A DNA stretch of 64,000 nt from Pseudomonas helmanticensis. GTDB taxonomy: Bacteria > Pseudomonadota > Gammaproteobacteria > Pseudomonadales > Pseudomonadaceae. The DNA lies in contig NZ_FXUY01000001.1 of NCBI RefSeq assembly GCF_900182985.1, forward strand, positions 1,798,001 through 1,862,000, read 5' to 3'. Both the position numbers and the translations under genes were made by a program. The stretch's first letter is position 1, and the number at the start of each line of letters is the position of its first letter. The notes under the pieces are model-generated. The model was not told the origin of the DNA, made no database searches, and worked only from the letters and a program-made list of their open reading frames with translations. Below are positions 30,274 through 39,438 of the stretch, one piece after another.

Positions 30274-30909
30274 ATGCAATTGAACACTGATCTCGATCAT
30301 CGCACGCTGGTGCATGGGGCACTCCTGCCGTGGGTGCCCTCTCCCTCCTCCGGCGTCGAGCGACGCATGCTCTATCGTGTCGGAGGAGAAAAGGCCCGAG
30401 CAACCTCGCTAGTAAAGTACGCAGCTGGAAGCGTGTTCCCTGTACATAGCCACCCCGGTGGCGAAGAGTTCTTCGTTCTTGAGGGCACGTTCCAGGACGA
30501 GAGAGGCGATTACCCTGCCGGTACTTACGTTCGCAACCCTCCAGGTAGCCGGCACACCCCACGCTCCGACCAGGGCTGCGTGATATTTGTGAGGCTGCAA
30601 CAGTTCGATCCGCAAGATACCCAGGAATGCGTTGTGCAGTCTGAGCGCGAAGATGACACGTCATCTGCACAGTTGCTGTTCTGTAGCACTAGCGAGCAAG
30701 TCAAGCTTGAGCGATTGGAGGCTGGCGCATTGCTGTCTTTAGCCAACCCTTACGGGATGGAAGTTCTGGTACTGGCCGGATCCATCGTTGAAGGCAAGGA
30801 TCTGCTTGAGCGAATGACCTGGCTTCGCCTGCCCAGAGGCATGCCCCTGCAAGCGCAAGCCGGGCAAGCCGGCACACGTTTGTGGATCAAGCGATGCACT
30901 GCGCCTTGA
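30274..30909 (+). CDS. ChrR-like cupin protein
   Basis: 211 residues with two cupin halves. The first holds the metal-binding pattern H-x-H-x-GGEE ... H (VFPVHSHPGGEEFFVLEGTF, RNPPGSRHTPRSDQGCVIFV), nearly identical in style to the C-terminal cupin of ChrR anti-sigma factors; the zinc-binding N-terminal part of ChrR is missing. It could be a metal-dependent sensor or small-molecule enzyme. Four bases after the SDR gene and presumably translated from the same mRNA; convergent with the LysR gene. Confidence 0.75.
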   Translation: MQLNTDLDHRTLVHGALLPWVPSPSSGVERRMLYRVGGEKARATSLVKYAAGSVFPVHSHPGGEEFFVLEGTFQDERGDYPAGTYVRNPPGSRHTPRSDQGCVIFVRLQQFDPQDTQECVVQSEREDDTSSAQLLFCSTSEQVKLERLEAGALLSLANPYGMEVLVLAGSIVEGKDLLERMTWLRLPRGMPLQAQAGQAGTRLWIKRCTAP

Positions 30910-30915
30910 TCCTGC

Positions 30916-31827
30916 TCAAGCGTCGGCTTCGCTGATCAACCAGTCGCGGAACGCCTTGATCTTCGCCAACTCCGCCACTTCTGGACGGTGAACCACGTAA
31001 TAGGCAAATGCGAGCGGACAAGTGGTTTCACCGAAGGGGCGGATCAGCCGCCCCGCCGCCAAATCCTCGCGCACCATCACACTGCGCCCCAGCGCCAATC
31101 CCTGTCTGTCAATCGCTGCTTGCAAGACGGCCGCCGAATTATTGATGCGCAGGCCGTGATCGGCATTGATATCCACGTAGCCTGCGGCATCGAGCCAGGT
31201 ACGCCAAGTGGGATAGGCAGGGTCAGCCGCCATCGACAGATCATGGATCAATGTCGCTTCGGCAAGCTTCCCCTTCGGCAACCGTCCTTTCTTGAGCAAC
31301 GAATAACCCGGCGCGCACACCGGGTACATTTCTTCATCCATCAACTTGGAGGCCGTCAATCCGGGCCACTGTCCGGCGCCATAGCGAACGCCAACATCCA
31401 CACCCTGGACGACGAAGTCCACCGGGCGCAGGTTGGTATCCAGCAGGACATCGGTTTGCGGATGAGCCAGCTGGAAACGCTCGATACGGGGTAGCAGCCA
31501 CTTCGCCGCAAACGCCGGACTGACGGTTACGGTCAGGCCAGTGTTAAGCGATCCCTCTTTCAAACGCTCCAACCCTGCGCGCAAGCGATCAAAACCCTCG
31601 CGTATATCTGGCAGCGCCTCCCTCGCCACATCGGTCGGAACCAGACGCGTAGAGCCGCTCGATGCGCGATGGAACAACGTCACGCCAAGCCAGGCTTCAA
31701 GGGTGCGCACCTGCTGCCCTACCGCTGCCGAGGTGACATGCAACTCCGTCGCCGCGGCTGAAAAACTCTGGTGACGAGCGGCGGCTTCAAAAGCTCGCAG
31801 TGCATTGAGATAGGTTGGCGTAGTCAT
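30916..31827 (-). CDS. LysR-type regulator (GcvA-like)
   Basis: 303 residues from the ATG at 31827. N-terminal winged helix (YLNALRAFEAAARHQSFSAAATELHVTSAAVGQQVRTLEAWLGVTLFHR) and a type-2 periplasmic-binding-like effector domain (TVSPAFAAKWLLPRIERFQ, VDVGVRYGAGQWPGL). Divergent from the SDR gene at 31994 with 166 bases between, so that SDR operon is its likely target. A perfect AAAGAA-T-TTCTTT palindrome lies six bases upstream of its start. Confidence 0.85.
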   Translation of the reverse strand: MTTPTYLNALRAFEAAARHQSFSAAATELHVTSAAVGQQVRTLEAWLGVTLFHRASSGSTRLVPTDVAREALPDIREGFDRLRAGLERLKEGSLNTGLTVTVSPAFAAKWLLPRIERFQLAHPQTDVLLDTNLRPVDFVVQGVDVGVRYGAGQWPGLTASKLMDEEMYPVCAPGYSLLKKGRLPKGKLAEATLIHDLSMAADPAYPTWRTWLDAAGYVDINADHGLRINNSAAVLQAAIDRQGLALGRSVMVREDLAAGRLIRPFGETTCPLAFAYYVVHRPEVAELAKIKAFRDWLISEADA

Positions 31828-31832
31828 ATGGA

Positions 31833-31845
31833 AAAGAATTTCTTT
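31833..31845. promoter_or_regulatory. palindrome in the LysR / SDR divergent promoter
   Basis: AAAGAA-T-TTCTTT, a 13-base perfect palindrome overlapping the LysR ribosome-binding region. It could serve autoregulation. The surrounding 166-base gap is AT-rich and should hold the divergent promoters; the LysR T-N11-A box was not pinned down. Confidence 0.35.
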
Positions 31846-31993
31846 AATGATTGGAAAAATCTTCTGATTTGTCGCCATTGCGTATTGGGCGAAGAATAGC
31901 AGCCATGCCGAAGCATTACAGCCAAAAGGCCCGGTGACCAAGTCGACCCGTTCATTCCGGCGACTCCCTCTCTTTAGCAAAAGGAACACAACG

Positions 31994-32767
31994 ATGAAAA
32001 GATTTTCTTCCAAAGTAGCTATCGTTACTGGCGGCGGTTCAGGTATCGGTAAAGAGGTCGCAGCGCGGTTGGTTGCCGAAGGCGCCAGCGTAGTGATTAC
32101 CGGGCGTGATGCTGCGAAACTCGAAAAAGCCGCCGCTCAGATCGACCCGACCGGCACTAATGTGCGCACACTCGCCGCCGATATTTCCCAGCCTGCCACT
32201 GCCCAGGCACTCGTCGCGTTGGCAACTGCCGAGTTCGGTGGCGTCGATATCCTGATCAACAATGCCGGCATTTTTAATCCAAAACCCTTCCTGGAAGTGG
32301 GCGAGCAGGAATACGACGGCTTCGTCGACATCATCCTCAAGGGCAAATTTTTCATGGCCCAGGCGGCGGCGAAGGCCATGCAACAACGCGGCGGCGGAGC
32401 CATCGTACAGACTGGCTCGCTGTGGGCCATTCAAGCCATCGGTGCCACGCCGTCGGCTGCTTACTCAGCGGCGAACGCTGGCGTTCACGCGCTGACGCGT
32501 AATCTGGCCATCGAGTTGGCGGCGAGCAACATCCGCATCAACACCGTTGCCCCCGCCGTGGTGGAGACACCGGTCTACAACACCTTCATGGACAAAGATC
32601 AGGTTGCAGCCGTGCTACCGACTTTTAATGCCTTCCACCCTTTGGGGCGTAACGGCCAGCCAGCGGATGTGGCCGAGGCGATGTTGTTTCTCGCTTCAGA
32701 ACAGGCTTCGTGGATCACCGGCACCTTGTTGCCAGTCGATGGCGGTGTGACTGCCGGCCGAATCTAA
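31994..32767 (+). CDS. SDR-family protein with Lys-to-Asn change
   Basis: 257 residues from the ATG at 31994 (AAGGA upstream). Intact TGGGSGIG, NNAG, Ser142 and Tyr157, but the lysine of Y-x3-K is Asn161 (YSAANAGVHALTRNLAIEL). The family normally needs that lysine to lower the tyrosine pKa and hold the nicotinamide ribose, so activity may be altered, though relatives with AAN here do exist in proteobacteria. It ends VDGGVTAGRI. First of three same-strand genes with the AhpD-like and flavoprotein genes. Confidence 0.8.
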   Translation: MKRFSSKVAIVTGGGSGIGKEVAARLVAEGASVVITGRDAAKLEKAAAQIDPTGTNVRTLAADISQPATAQALVALATAEFGGVDILINNAGIFNPKPFLEVGEQEYDGFVDIILKGKFFMAQAAAKAMQQRGGGAIVQTGSLWAIQAIGATPSAAYSAANAGVHALTRNLAIELAASNIRINTVAPAVVETPVYNTFMDKDQVAAVLPTFNAFHPLGRNGQPADVAEAMLFLASEQASWITGTLLPVDGGVTAGRI

Positions 32768-32778
32768 AGGAGCGAGCC

Positions 32779-33123
32779 ATGATGATGGATTGGAATGATT
32801 ATCGGGAAACACTCCTGAGCCGCGTTGGCGATCTTGCCAAACTTTCGCCGGATACGGTTCGGGGCCTACAAGTGCTGGACGGCGCCGGGGCAAAAACCGG
32901 TCATCTCGATGCCAAGACTCACGAACTGATCGCCCTGGCGGTCGCCGTCACTACCCGCTGTGATGGCTGCATCGCGGTGCATACCAAGGCGGCGGCAAAA
33001 CACGGTGCTACGCGCGAAGAGATCGCCGAGGCGCTGGGCGTTGCTATCGCCCTCAATGCTGGAGCGGCCGTCACCTATTCGGCACGGGTGCTGGACGCCT
33101 ACGCAGCACTCGACGACAAGTGA
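32779..33123 (+). CDS. AhpD-like / carboxymuconolactone decarboxylase family protein
   Basis: 114 residues, AAAGGAG before the ATG 11 bases after the SDR stop. The core KTHELIALAVAVTTRCDGCIAVHTKAAAKHGATREEIAEAL holds the C-x2-C-x3-H motif of AhpD-type peroxidase/disulfide reductases (CDGCIAVH). It probably works in thiol-based peroxide removal or as a small oxidoreductase for the neighbouring enzymes. A strong terminator follows at 33143. Confidence 0.85.
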   Translation: MMMDWNDYRETLLSRVGDLAKLSPDTVRGLQVLDGAGAKTGHLDAKTHELIALAVAVTTRCDGCIAVHTKAAAKHGATREEIAEALGVAIALNAGAAVTYSARVLDAYAALDDK

Positions 33124-33142
33124 TCAACTGCTGACAAGCCTG

Positions 33143-33180
33143 CCCGCAGGATCAAGCAATTGGCCTGCGGGTTTTCGTTT
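33143..33180 (+). terminator. intrinsic terminator
   Basis: CCCGCAGG (33143-33150) and CCTGCGGG (33164-33171) form an 8-bp stem followed by TTTTCGTTT. It should end the SDR-AhpD transcript, so the downstream flavoprotein gene probably has its own promoter or depends on read-through. Confidence 0.8.
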
Positions 33181-33191
33181 CGAGGAACACC

Positions 33192-34289
33192 ATGAACACG
33201 GTCAAGGTAGCAATCATAGGCGGCGGTCTCAGCGGCCTTTATACGGCGTACCTGTTGTCGCAAATGAACGTGGAGTACCAACTGTTTGAGGCTCGTGACC
33301 GGCTCGGTGGCCGAATTTTATCGACGCCTGGCCCGGGGCCAAGGCATGACTTGGGTCCCGCATGGATGTGGCCCGACTTCCAGCCGCGCATGGCTGCGCT
33401 GGTAGAAGAGCTTGAGATTGCCACCTTCGCGCAACATACAGAGGGCGCAACGCTAATGGAGCGCTCATCCCTGCAGCCACCGAGGCGCATGGTTGGCTGG
33501 GAATCAGGAAACACCTCAATGCGCATCCATAGCGGCGTGCAGCAATTAATAGACGCGCTTGCCACTAAAGTGCCCGCTGAGCGCATTCTCCTGAACTGCC
33601 GGATTACCAAGGTGACGCTACGCAACTCCAGAGTCTTTTTAATGGCATCCGATGGATCGTCATCTTTGGAAAACATGGAGTTCACCCATGTCATCAGTGC
33701 AATGCCGTTGCGACTGATGGCTCAGAGCATCGAATTCGAACCGCCAACTGCTGCTTCGCGGATGGCACAGTGGGCCGAGACCCCGACCTGGATGGCGGCG
33801 CACGCCAAATATGTCGCGTTGTACTCAGCGCCGTTCTGGAGGGCGGCTGGTTTATCAGGATCGGCTCAAAGCCATATCGGGCCAATGGTGGAAATCCATG
33901 ACGCCTGCGACCCAGCAGGCAGCGCCGCATTGTTCGGGTTTATTGGCTTACCTGTATCCGTCAGAAAGACGATGGATCAAGGCGCGCTGCTTGCAGCCTG
34001 CATTCAGCAAATGGGGCGGCTGTTCGGCACCGCCGCAACCACTCCTCTGGCGCACTACATCAAAGACTGGGCATGGGATGATTTCACTGCCGCAGACGGG
34101 GATCGTTTGGCAACCCAAGTGCATCACACCGGGCGCACCGTTATTACTACCCAAGATGTCTGGTCGGATGTACTTTTGGTATCAGGCACTGAGGCCTCAT
34201 TGGAGCACAATGGCTACATGGAAGGCGCACTGGACGCAGCTCAAGTGGCGGTCAACAGGCTGCATCAAATTGAAATTAGGCATTGGTGA
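33192..34289 (+). CDS. flavin monoamine oxidase-family protein
   Basis: 365 residues. FAD-binding Rossmann motif at the start (VKVAIIGGGLSGLYTAYLL), then EARDRLGGRI, and the C-terminal FAD contact (SGTEASLEHNGYMEGALDAAQ). This is the amine-oxidase/protoporphyrinogen-oxidase superfamily, here in a shortened version compared with the usual ~430-450 residues. It oxidises an amine or related substrate; which one is unknown. Only 11 bases beyond the terminator hairpin. Confidence 0.8.
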   Translation: MNTVKVAIIGGGLSGLYTAYLLSQMNVEYQLFEARDRLGGRILSTPGPGPRHDLGPAWMWPDFQPRMAALVEELEIATFAQHTEGATLMERSSLQPPRRMVGWESGNTSMRIHSGVQQLIDALATKVPAERILLNCRITKVTLRNSRVFLMASDGSSSLENMEFTHVISAMPLRLMAQSIEFEPPTAASRMAQWAETPTWMAAHAKYVALYSAPFWRAAGLSGSAQSHIGPMVEIHDACDPAGSAALFGFIGLPVSVRKTMDQGALLAACIQQMGRLFGTAATTPLAHYIKDWAWDDFTAADGDRLATQVHHTGRTVITTQDVWSDVLLVSGTEASLEHNGYMEGALDAAQVAVNRLHQIEIRHW

Positions 34290-34362
34290 GCTAATTGGCC
34301 ATTGGCGGCAGCTACCAGTAAACCACTCAACGTTAATATGATTTGCTTCATTGGCAGACGGG

Positions 34363-35016
34363 TTACCAACTCCCGTAAGGGATGCCAAATTTCTCGATAT
34401 ACCGCTTGGACTTTTCGCTGACAGGATACGCGTAGCGCCCTTGGTTCTTGCCTTGACTAGGCCCTAGCGGCTCAATCTCCGCCTGTGCTCTCGCGACTTT
34501 GACCGGATGGTGGCACTCGTCTCTGACCCAAACCTGCACAACCCCTCCAGGCGCCAACCCCAAATAGACCGATGAAATATAGGTGCTCCGCTGCTCTGGT
34601 GTTTTCGCGCAGCGCTGGTTGACCGAGGTCAGCATCAATTGTCTGGCTTCTTCGGGTATGTCCACCCATGCGCGATAGGTCTGAGGCTCTACGATGGACT
34701 GCCAACGAACGAAAATTCGTTTTGGAAGATCAGCGCCAACCACCGCTTTTGCGGACGCGCCCACTCCGTCCCAGCCTCGGGCCGACTCAGTACCATCTTC
34801 TGGGTACCCGCCCGACGCAGAACCTCCACCCGTGCGCAGAAACGTCTTGCCCTTAATGTCTTCCACAGCAGTGTCTTCAACCCAAACTTTCATGTAGTTG
34901 GGTTCGGTAAAACCGAGTTCCCACCATGGGGACTTAGGGTCATTTTTTGCTGACAGCGGGTCGGCATTACAGCCAGCCACGAAGAGCGCGCACAGCAGTG
35001 CTGTAAATAACTTCAT
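34363..35016 (-). CDS. DUF2931 lipoprotein, probable immunity protein for the lipase
   Basis: 217 residues from the ATG at 35016, which shares its A with the stop of the upstream gene (TAATG), so translation is coupled. A lipoprotein signal peptide ends in LFVAGC. The body (WWELGFTEPNYMKVWVEDTA, RIFVRWQSIVEPQTYRAWVD, GVVQVWVRDECHHPV) fits DUF2931. In the periplasm or outer membrane it would be well placed to block the neighbouring Tle1-like lipase; that role is inferred from the tight pairing. Confidence 0.7.
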   Translation of the reverse strand: MKLFTALLCALFVAGCNADPLSAKNDPKSPWWELGFTEPNYMKVWVEDTAVEDIKGKTFLRTGGGSASGGYPEDGTESARGWDGVGASAKAVVGADLPKRIFVRWQSIVEPQTYRAWVDIPEEARQLMLTSVNQRCAKTPEQRSTYISSVYLGLAPGGVVQVWVRDECHHPVKVARAQAEIEPLGPSQGKNQGRYAYPVSEKSKRYIEKFGIPYGSW

Positions 35017-36557
35017 TACCAAAGCGTCCAGTCGGGTACGTGTGGGTGTTTTACGCGGATTGCATCTTCCGTGGGGGCATTGATATAAACAGCTCTGATG
35101 CCACTTCCATCTCTCCTGCCAAGCGGATGGTTCCAATTGGCGGACGTGTGAATGTACTTGAGTTTGAGGATTTGCTCCTCCTCTGGCGTGGTGCTGTAGT
35201 CGCCGGAGACAAAACGATCACACATGGGCTGAAGTTCTTCAGGAACGGCGAAGTCTGGTGTCTCGGGGATGTCTTCTAAGCGCACGCCTTTGGCTTTGGC
35301 GAGTTGATGCATCACGCGCAGGCTCACTCTCGACAGTAATCCACTCACCGGACGCTTGAGTTGAACGGCGGCATAGACTCGTTTGACTCGAGGACTCAGT
35401 CGATCCTGAGGGCTGATCGGCATCAGTAAAGGAGGTGGCGTAACGACTTCCAGCATTTCGGAAGGCCAGCCGTTGGCTAACCACTGGTTTCTGACATTGA
35501 CCGCATCCTGGTAGACCGATGTGGTGGTGACATCCGCGTACTTGCCGATGTCTAGAGTTTGCATTGGGCTAATGAGCACACATTCTTCGGCGTCCTCAAG
35601 ATAACCGCCCCCAACATCGGAATGCACACCTGGCAAGACAATTTCCGGATGATCCATCGCTACTCGATTAAGAGCGAAGTTAGCCCTGCACTCATCCCGC
35701 GCAGCCAACTGCACAACGTCGGTGAAATAACGTCGGTCGAGGTAGAGTTTGATCCCTGTTGCGACTGCACTTTTGATGTTGCCTAAATTGGACCATCCAG
35801 CAATCGACGGTACAGTGTCGAATAAACCAATGAAGCCCATATTGATGTCGCGGTTGTATTGATCGACAAAGGTAGGACTGAGGACATCTGATTTGCTGCG
35901 AAGAATCTCGCCCAGAGGGCCTTGTTTGCCACGCACGATCTCATTGGCGAAATGTCTGGCGGCTGCCGCACCGCGACTGAAGCCAAACGTGTCGAAGGTC
36001 AACGACGCAATTTCACTATCGGGATTTTTATTCAATACCTCAGTGATACGCTGTTCGATCAACGCGAAAGAAGATTGGACACGCCCGGCAACACCGGTTT
36101 CGCCACGTCCTGTACCGGCGCCAAATTTACTGTCTTCTTCACCTGATCGGGTGCCTATGCCTTCGACGTAGACCATACCGAAAGCTTTCTTTCGAGGCCC
36201 CGCCCCCTCAGCCAGTCGCGGTGCCTCATACAGTTCGCTCAGCTTTTTCACGTTGCTGACATCGTTGCCGTAACTACTGTCGGGATCGCTCATATACGGC
36301 TGACAACTCGCAGGAATATCTTCCGGCGCAATCGGATGCTGCGCCCCACACAGCAATCCAGCCGCCGTGTTATTCGCATTATTCCCAGTCCCATCAAAGA
36401 ACACCCCAATCCTCAACGCGATGCCGATTTTTTCAGGCTCAGGCGCAGGCTCTTTCCCATGTTTCTCATACTCAGCCCAACGCTGGGCATGAATATCGAC
36501 GGGTTTGGCTTCTTCGTAACGAAAATTTTTCGGCGGGTTGGGTACGTAGCCACTCAT
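35016..36557 (-). CDS. Tle1-like (DUF2235) phospholipase, probable T6SS effector
   Basis: 513 residues. DUF2235 alpha/beta-hydrolase features: LRIGVFFDGTGNN near residue 50, nucleophile in GFSRGAAAARHFANEI (G-x-S-x-G), GLFDTV, and GVHSDVGGGYLED with the acid residue. The family includes Tle1 phospholipases delivered by type VI secretion into rival cells. No vgrG, hcp or PAAR gene is in the window, so this is an orphan effector island with its putative immunity gene directly downstream. Confidence 0.8.
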   Translation of the reverse strand: MSGYVPNPPKNFRYEEAKPVDIHAQRWAEYEKHGKEPAPEPEKIGIALRIGVFFDGTGNNANNTAAGLLCGAQHPIAPEDIPASCQPYMSDPDSSYGNDVSNVKKLSELYEAPRLAEGAGPRKKAFGMVYVEGIGTRSGEEDSKFGAGTGRGETGVAGRVQSSFALIEQRITEVLNKNPDSEIASLTFDTFGFSRGAAAARHFANEIVRGKQGPLGEILRSKSDVLSPTFVDQYNRDINMGFIGLFDTVPSIAGWSNLGNIKSAVATGIKLYLDRRYFTDVVQLAARDECRANFALNRVAMDHPEIVLPGVHSDVGGGYLEDAEECVLISPMQTLDIGKYADVTTTSVYQDAVNVRNQWLANGWPSEMLEVVTPPPLLMPISPQDRLSPRVKRVYAAVQLKRPVSGLLSRVSLRVMHQLAKAKGVRLEDIPETPDFAVPEELQPMCDRFVSGDYSTTPEEEQILKLKYIHTSANWNHPLGRRDGSGIRAVYINAPTEDAIRVKHPHVPDWTLW

Positions 36558-36695
36558 CCGTGATTCCTTGTTCTGATCCCTGAAGAACGGCGCGAAGGGT
36601 GACAGTTGAGGCTGTGAGGCACAAGCCGTGGCCCTGTGCCAGCGCTGTTGAGACCGCGTGTTGCGACGAGGGTTTCCCCTCGTCGGTGGGGGCGG

Positions 36696-37055
36696 TTAAT
36701 TGGCGATTTCGACGTTATCCAGCGCTTGGTTTACCGCGAGTTCGCCGAGCATCACGACTTGGGCGATGCCGAGCGCGGTTTTGCGATGGGAGGTGTCGAG
36801 CATGGCGGCGAAGTTGATCAGCATTTCGCTGGCGGAGCCGAGGGTTTCGCTGGCGTTGGCGAGTAGGGATTCGCTGTTGTACTTCGGGTTGGCGAGGTAC
36901 ATGCGTTCGGGCTGGTGGGTGCTGGCCATGATTTGCGCGGGGCCGAGATAGTGGTTGAGGGCGCGTTCGGCGGCTTCGTGGAATCGCTTGGAGTCGGGGG
37001 ATTCGTAAGGGGATGTGGGGTCGGTTTCTGGTGGGTTGGGTGTTGGTTTGATCAT
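36696..37055 (-). CDS. DUF6124 family protein
   Basis: 119 residues from the ATG at 37055, AGGAG upstream. The N-terminus is proline-rich (MIKPTPNPPETDPTSPYESP), followed by two amphipathic helices (RFHEAAERALNHYLG; ESLLANASETLGSASEMLINFA) and GIAQVVMLGELAVNQALDNV. This small family is common in fluorescent pseudomonads, often in several copies, with no known function. The notable feature is its ~300-base highly structured leader, described separately, which can mask its ribosome-binding site. Confidence 0.75.
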   Translation of the reverse strand: MIKPTPNPPETDPTSPYESPDSKRFHEAAERALNHYLGPAQIMASTHQPERMYLANPKYNSESLLANASETLGSASEMLINFAAMLDTSHRKTALGIAQVVMLGELAVNQALDNVEIAN

Positions 37056-37355
37056 GGTGAAACTCCTAGTTAATAAAAAGGAGCCTTCACTTTCGCTACC
37101 AAACGAAGGTGGCGGCCATACGCGGGTTGGTAGACCGGTAACTAGGACCCGGCACACCCGAAGGTGTCCTGCGCATGGCCACCATTGAGCAGAGACCTGA
37201 AGCGGTCTGCGAACGGTGCGCGATGCGACTAGTTATGACGGGCTACCAAACCCGACCACTGCTTTTCAGTGACCGACAGACGATAGAACCCGCGCCCTAG
37301 ACGCACAAGCCAGCGGATTCTGGCTTAGTCGTAGGCAACGGCGCAAGGCGTTGTA
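37056..37355 (-). promoter_or_regulatory. structured leader RNA with alternative Shine-Dalgarno pairing
   Basis: Upstream of the DUF6124 ATG the minus strand can form many stems: CAACG/CGTTG (37336-37353), AAGCCA/TGGCTT (37307-37326), CACTG/CAGTG (37257-37271), and ACACC-TTCG-GGTGT (37154-37167, a UUCG tetraloop). A long-range helix joins 37228-37253 with 37124-37146. Within it CCTAGTTA (37139-37146) pairs with TAACTAG at 37229-37235, but it is also an exact complement of TAACTAGG (37065-37072), which contains the Shine-Dalgarno. GGTGGCCATGCGC (37171-37183) can pair with 37108-37123 across the first helix. This is the logic of a translation-controlling RNA switch. Confidence 0.65.
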
Positions 37356-37750
37356 GGGCTTGGGTAGTTACCGGAGGCTTCTATTAAACAGCTCTGGTAT
37401 TTGTTGTTGAGAACGCTGTTAGGCGAGGTTTTCATTTTGGCTGTCTTCCAGAGGTAGAAGGATCTGGCGGGGGGAGATCAAAAGATCGCAGCCTTCGGCA
37501 GCTCCTACCTGTTGGCCGAGTATGGTGTTTGGTTGTGGTGGGTGGTGGAAACGGGACCAAGGTCATTTACATGACATTCTTCATCTGATTCGCCAAATAA
37601 AATCACCGTTTCCATAAGACGCTGATTGGCGTCGAAAAAAGAATACTGGCTATTTCAGGGATCGAACCTACGCTCCTGCGGGGGATAACCAGTTGCAAGA
37701 CGGTCGGGGGGCCTGTCTTCGGTACTTACGCAAGTACACAGGAGCGCCTC
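37356..37750. other. gene-free interval upstream of the sulfatase
   Basis: No convincing gene. It should contain the promoter for the minus-strand leader (around 37360-37430) and that of the sulfatase gene. A single REP (GATCAAAAGATCGCAGCCTT...) lies at 37476-37509. Around 37640-37690 a GATCGAACCT stretch resembles a T-loop but does not fold as a tRNA. Confidence 0.5.
37476..37509. repeat. single REP element
   Basis: GATCAAAAGATCGCAGCCTT and the following CGGCAGCTCCTAC, one unpaired REP unit. Confidence 0.75.
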
Positions 37751-39367
<1,617 letters not shown>

Positions 39368-39438
39368 CACTTCAGGCGAAACATGGGTGACCGAGGCCGG
39401 TCGCCCACGCTCCCAGCGGACATTTGCCGAGGTCTTCC

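Noticed and set aside
37640..37690. tRNA-like stretch with GGTTCGATCC on the minus strand
   Set aside because: The T-loop-like word is present, but T-stem, anticodon stem and acceptor stem do not pair; no complete cloverleaf can be drawn.
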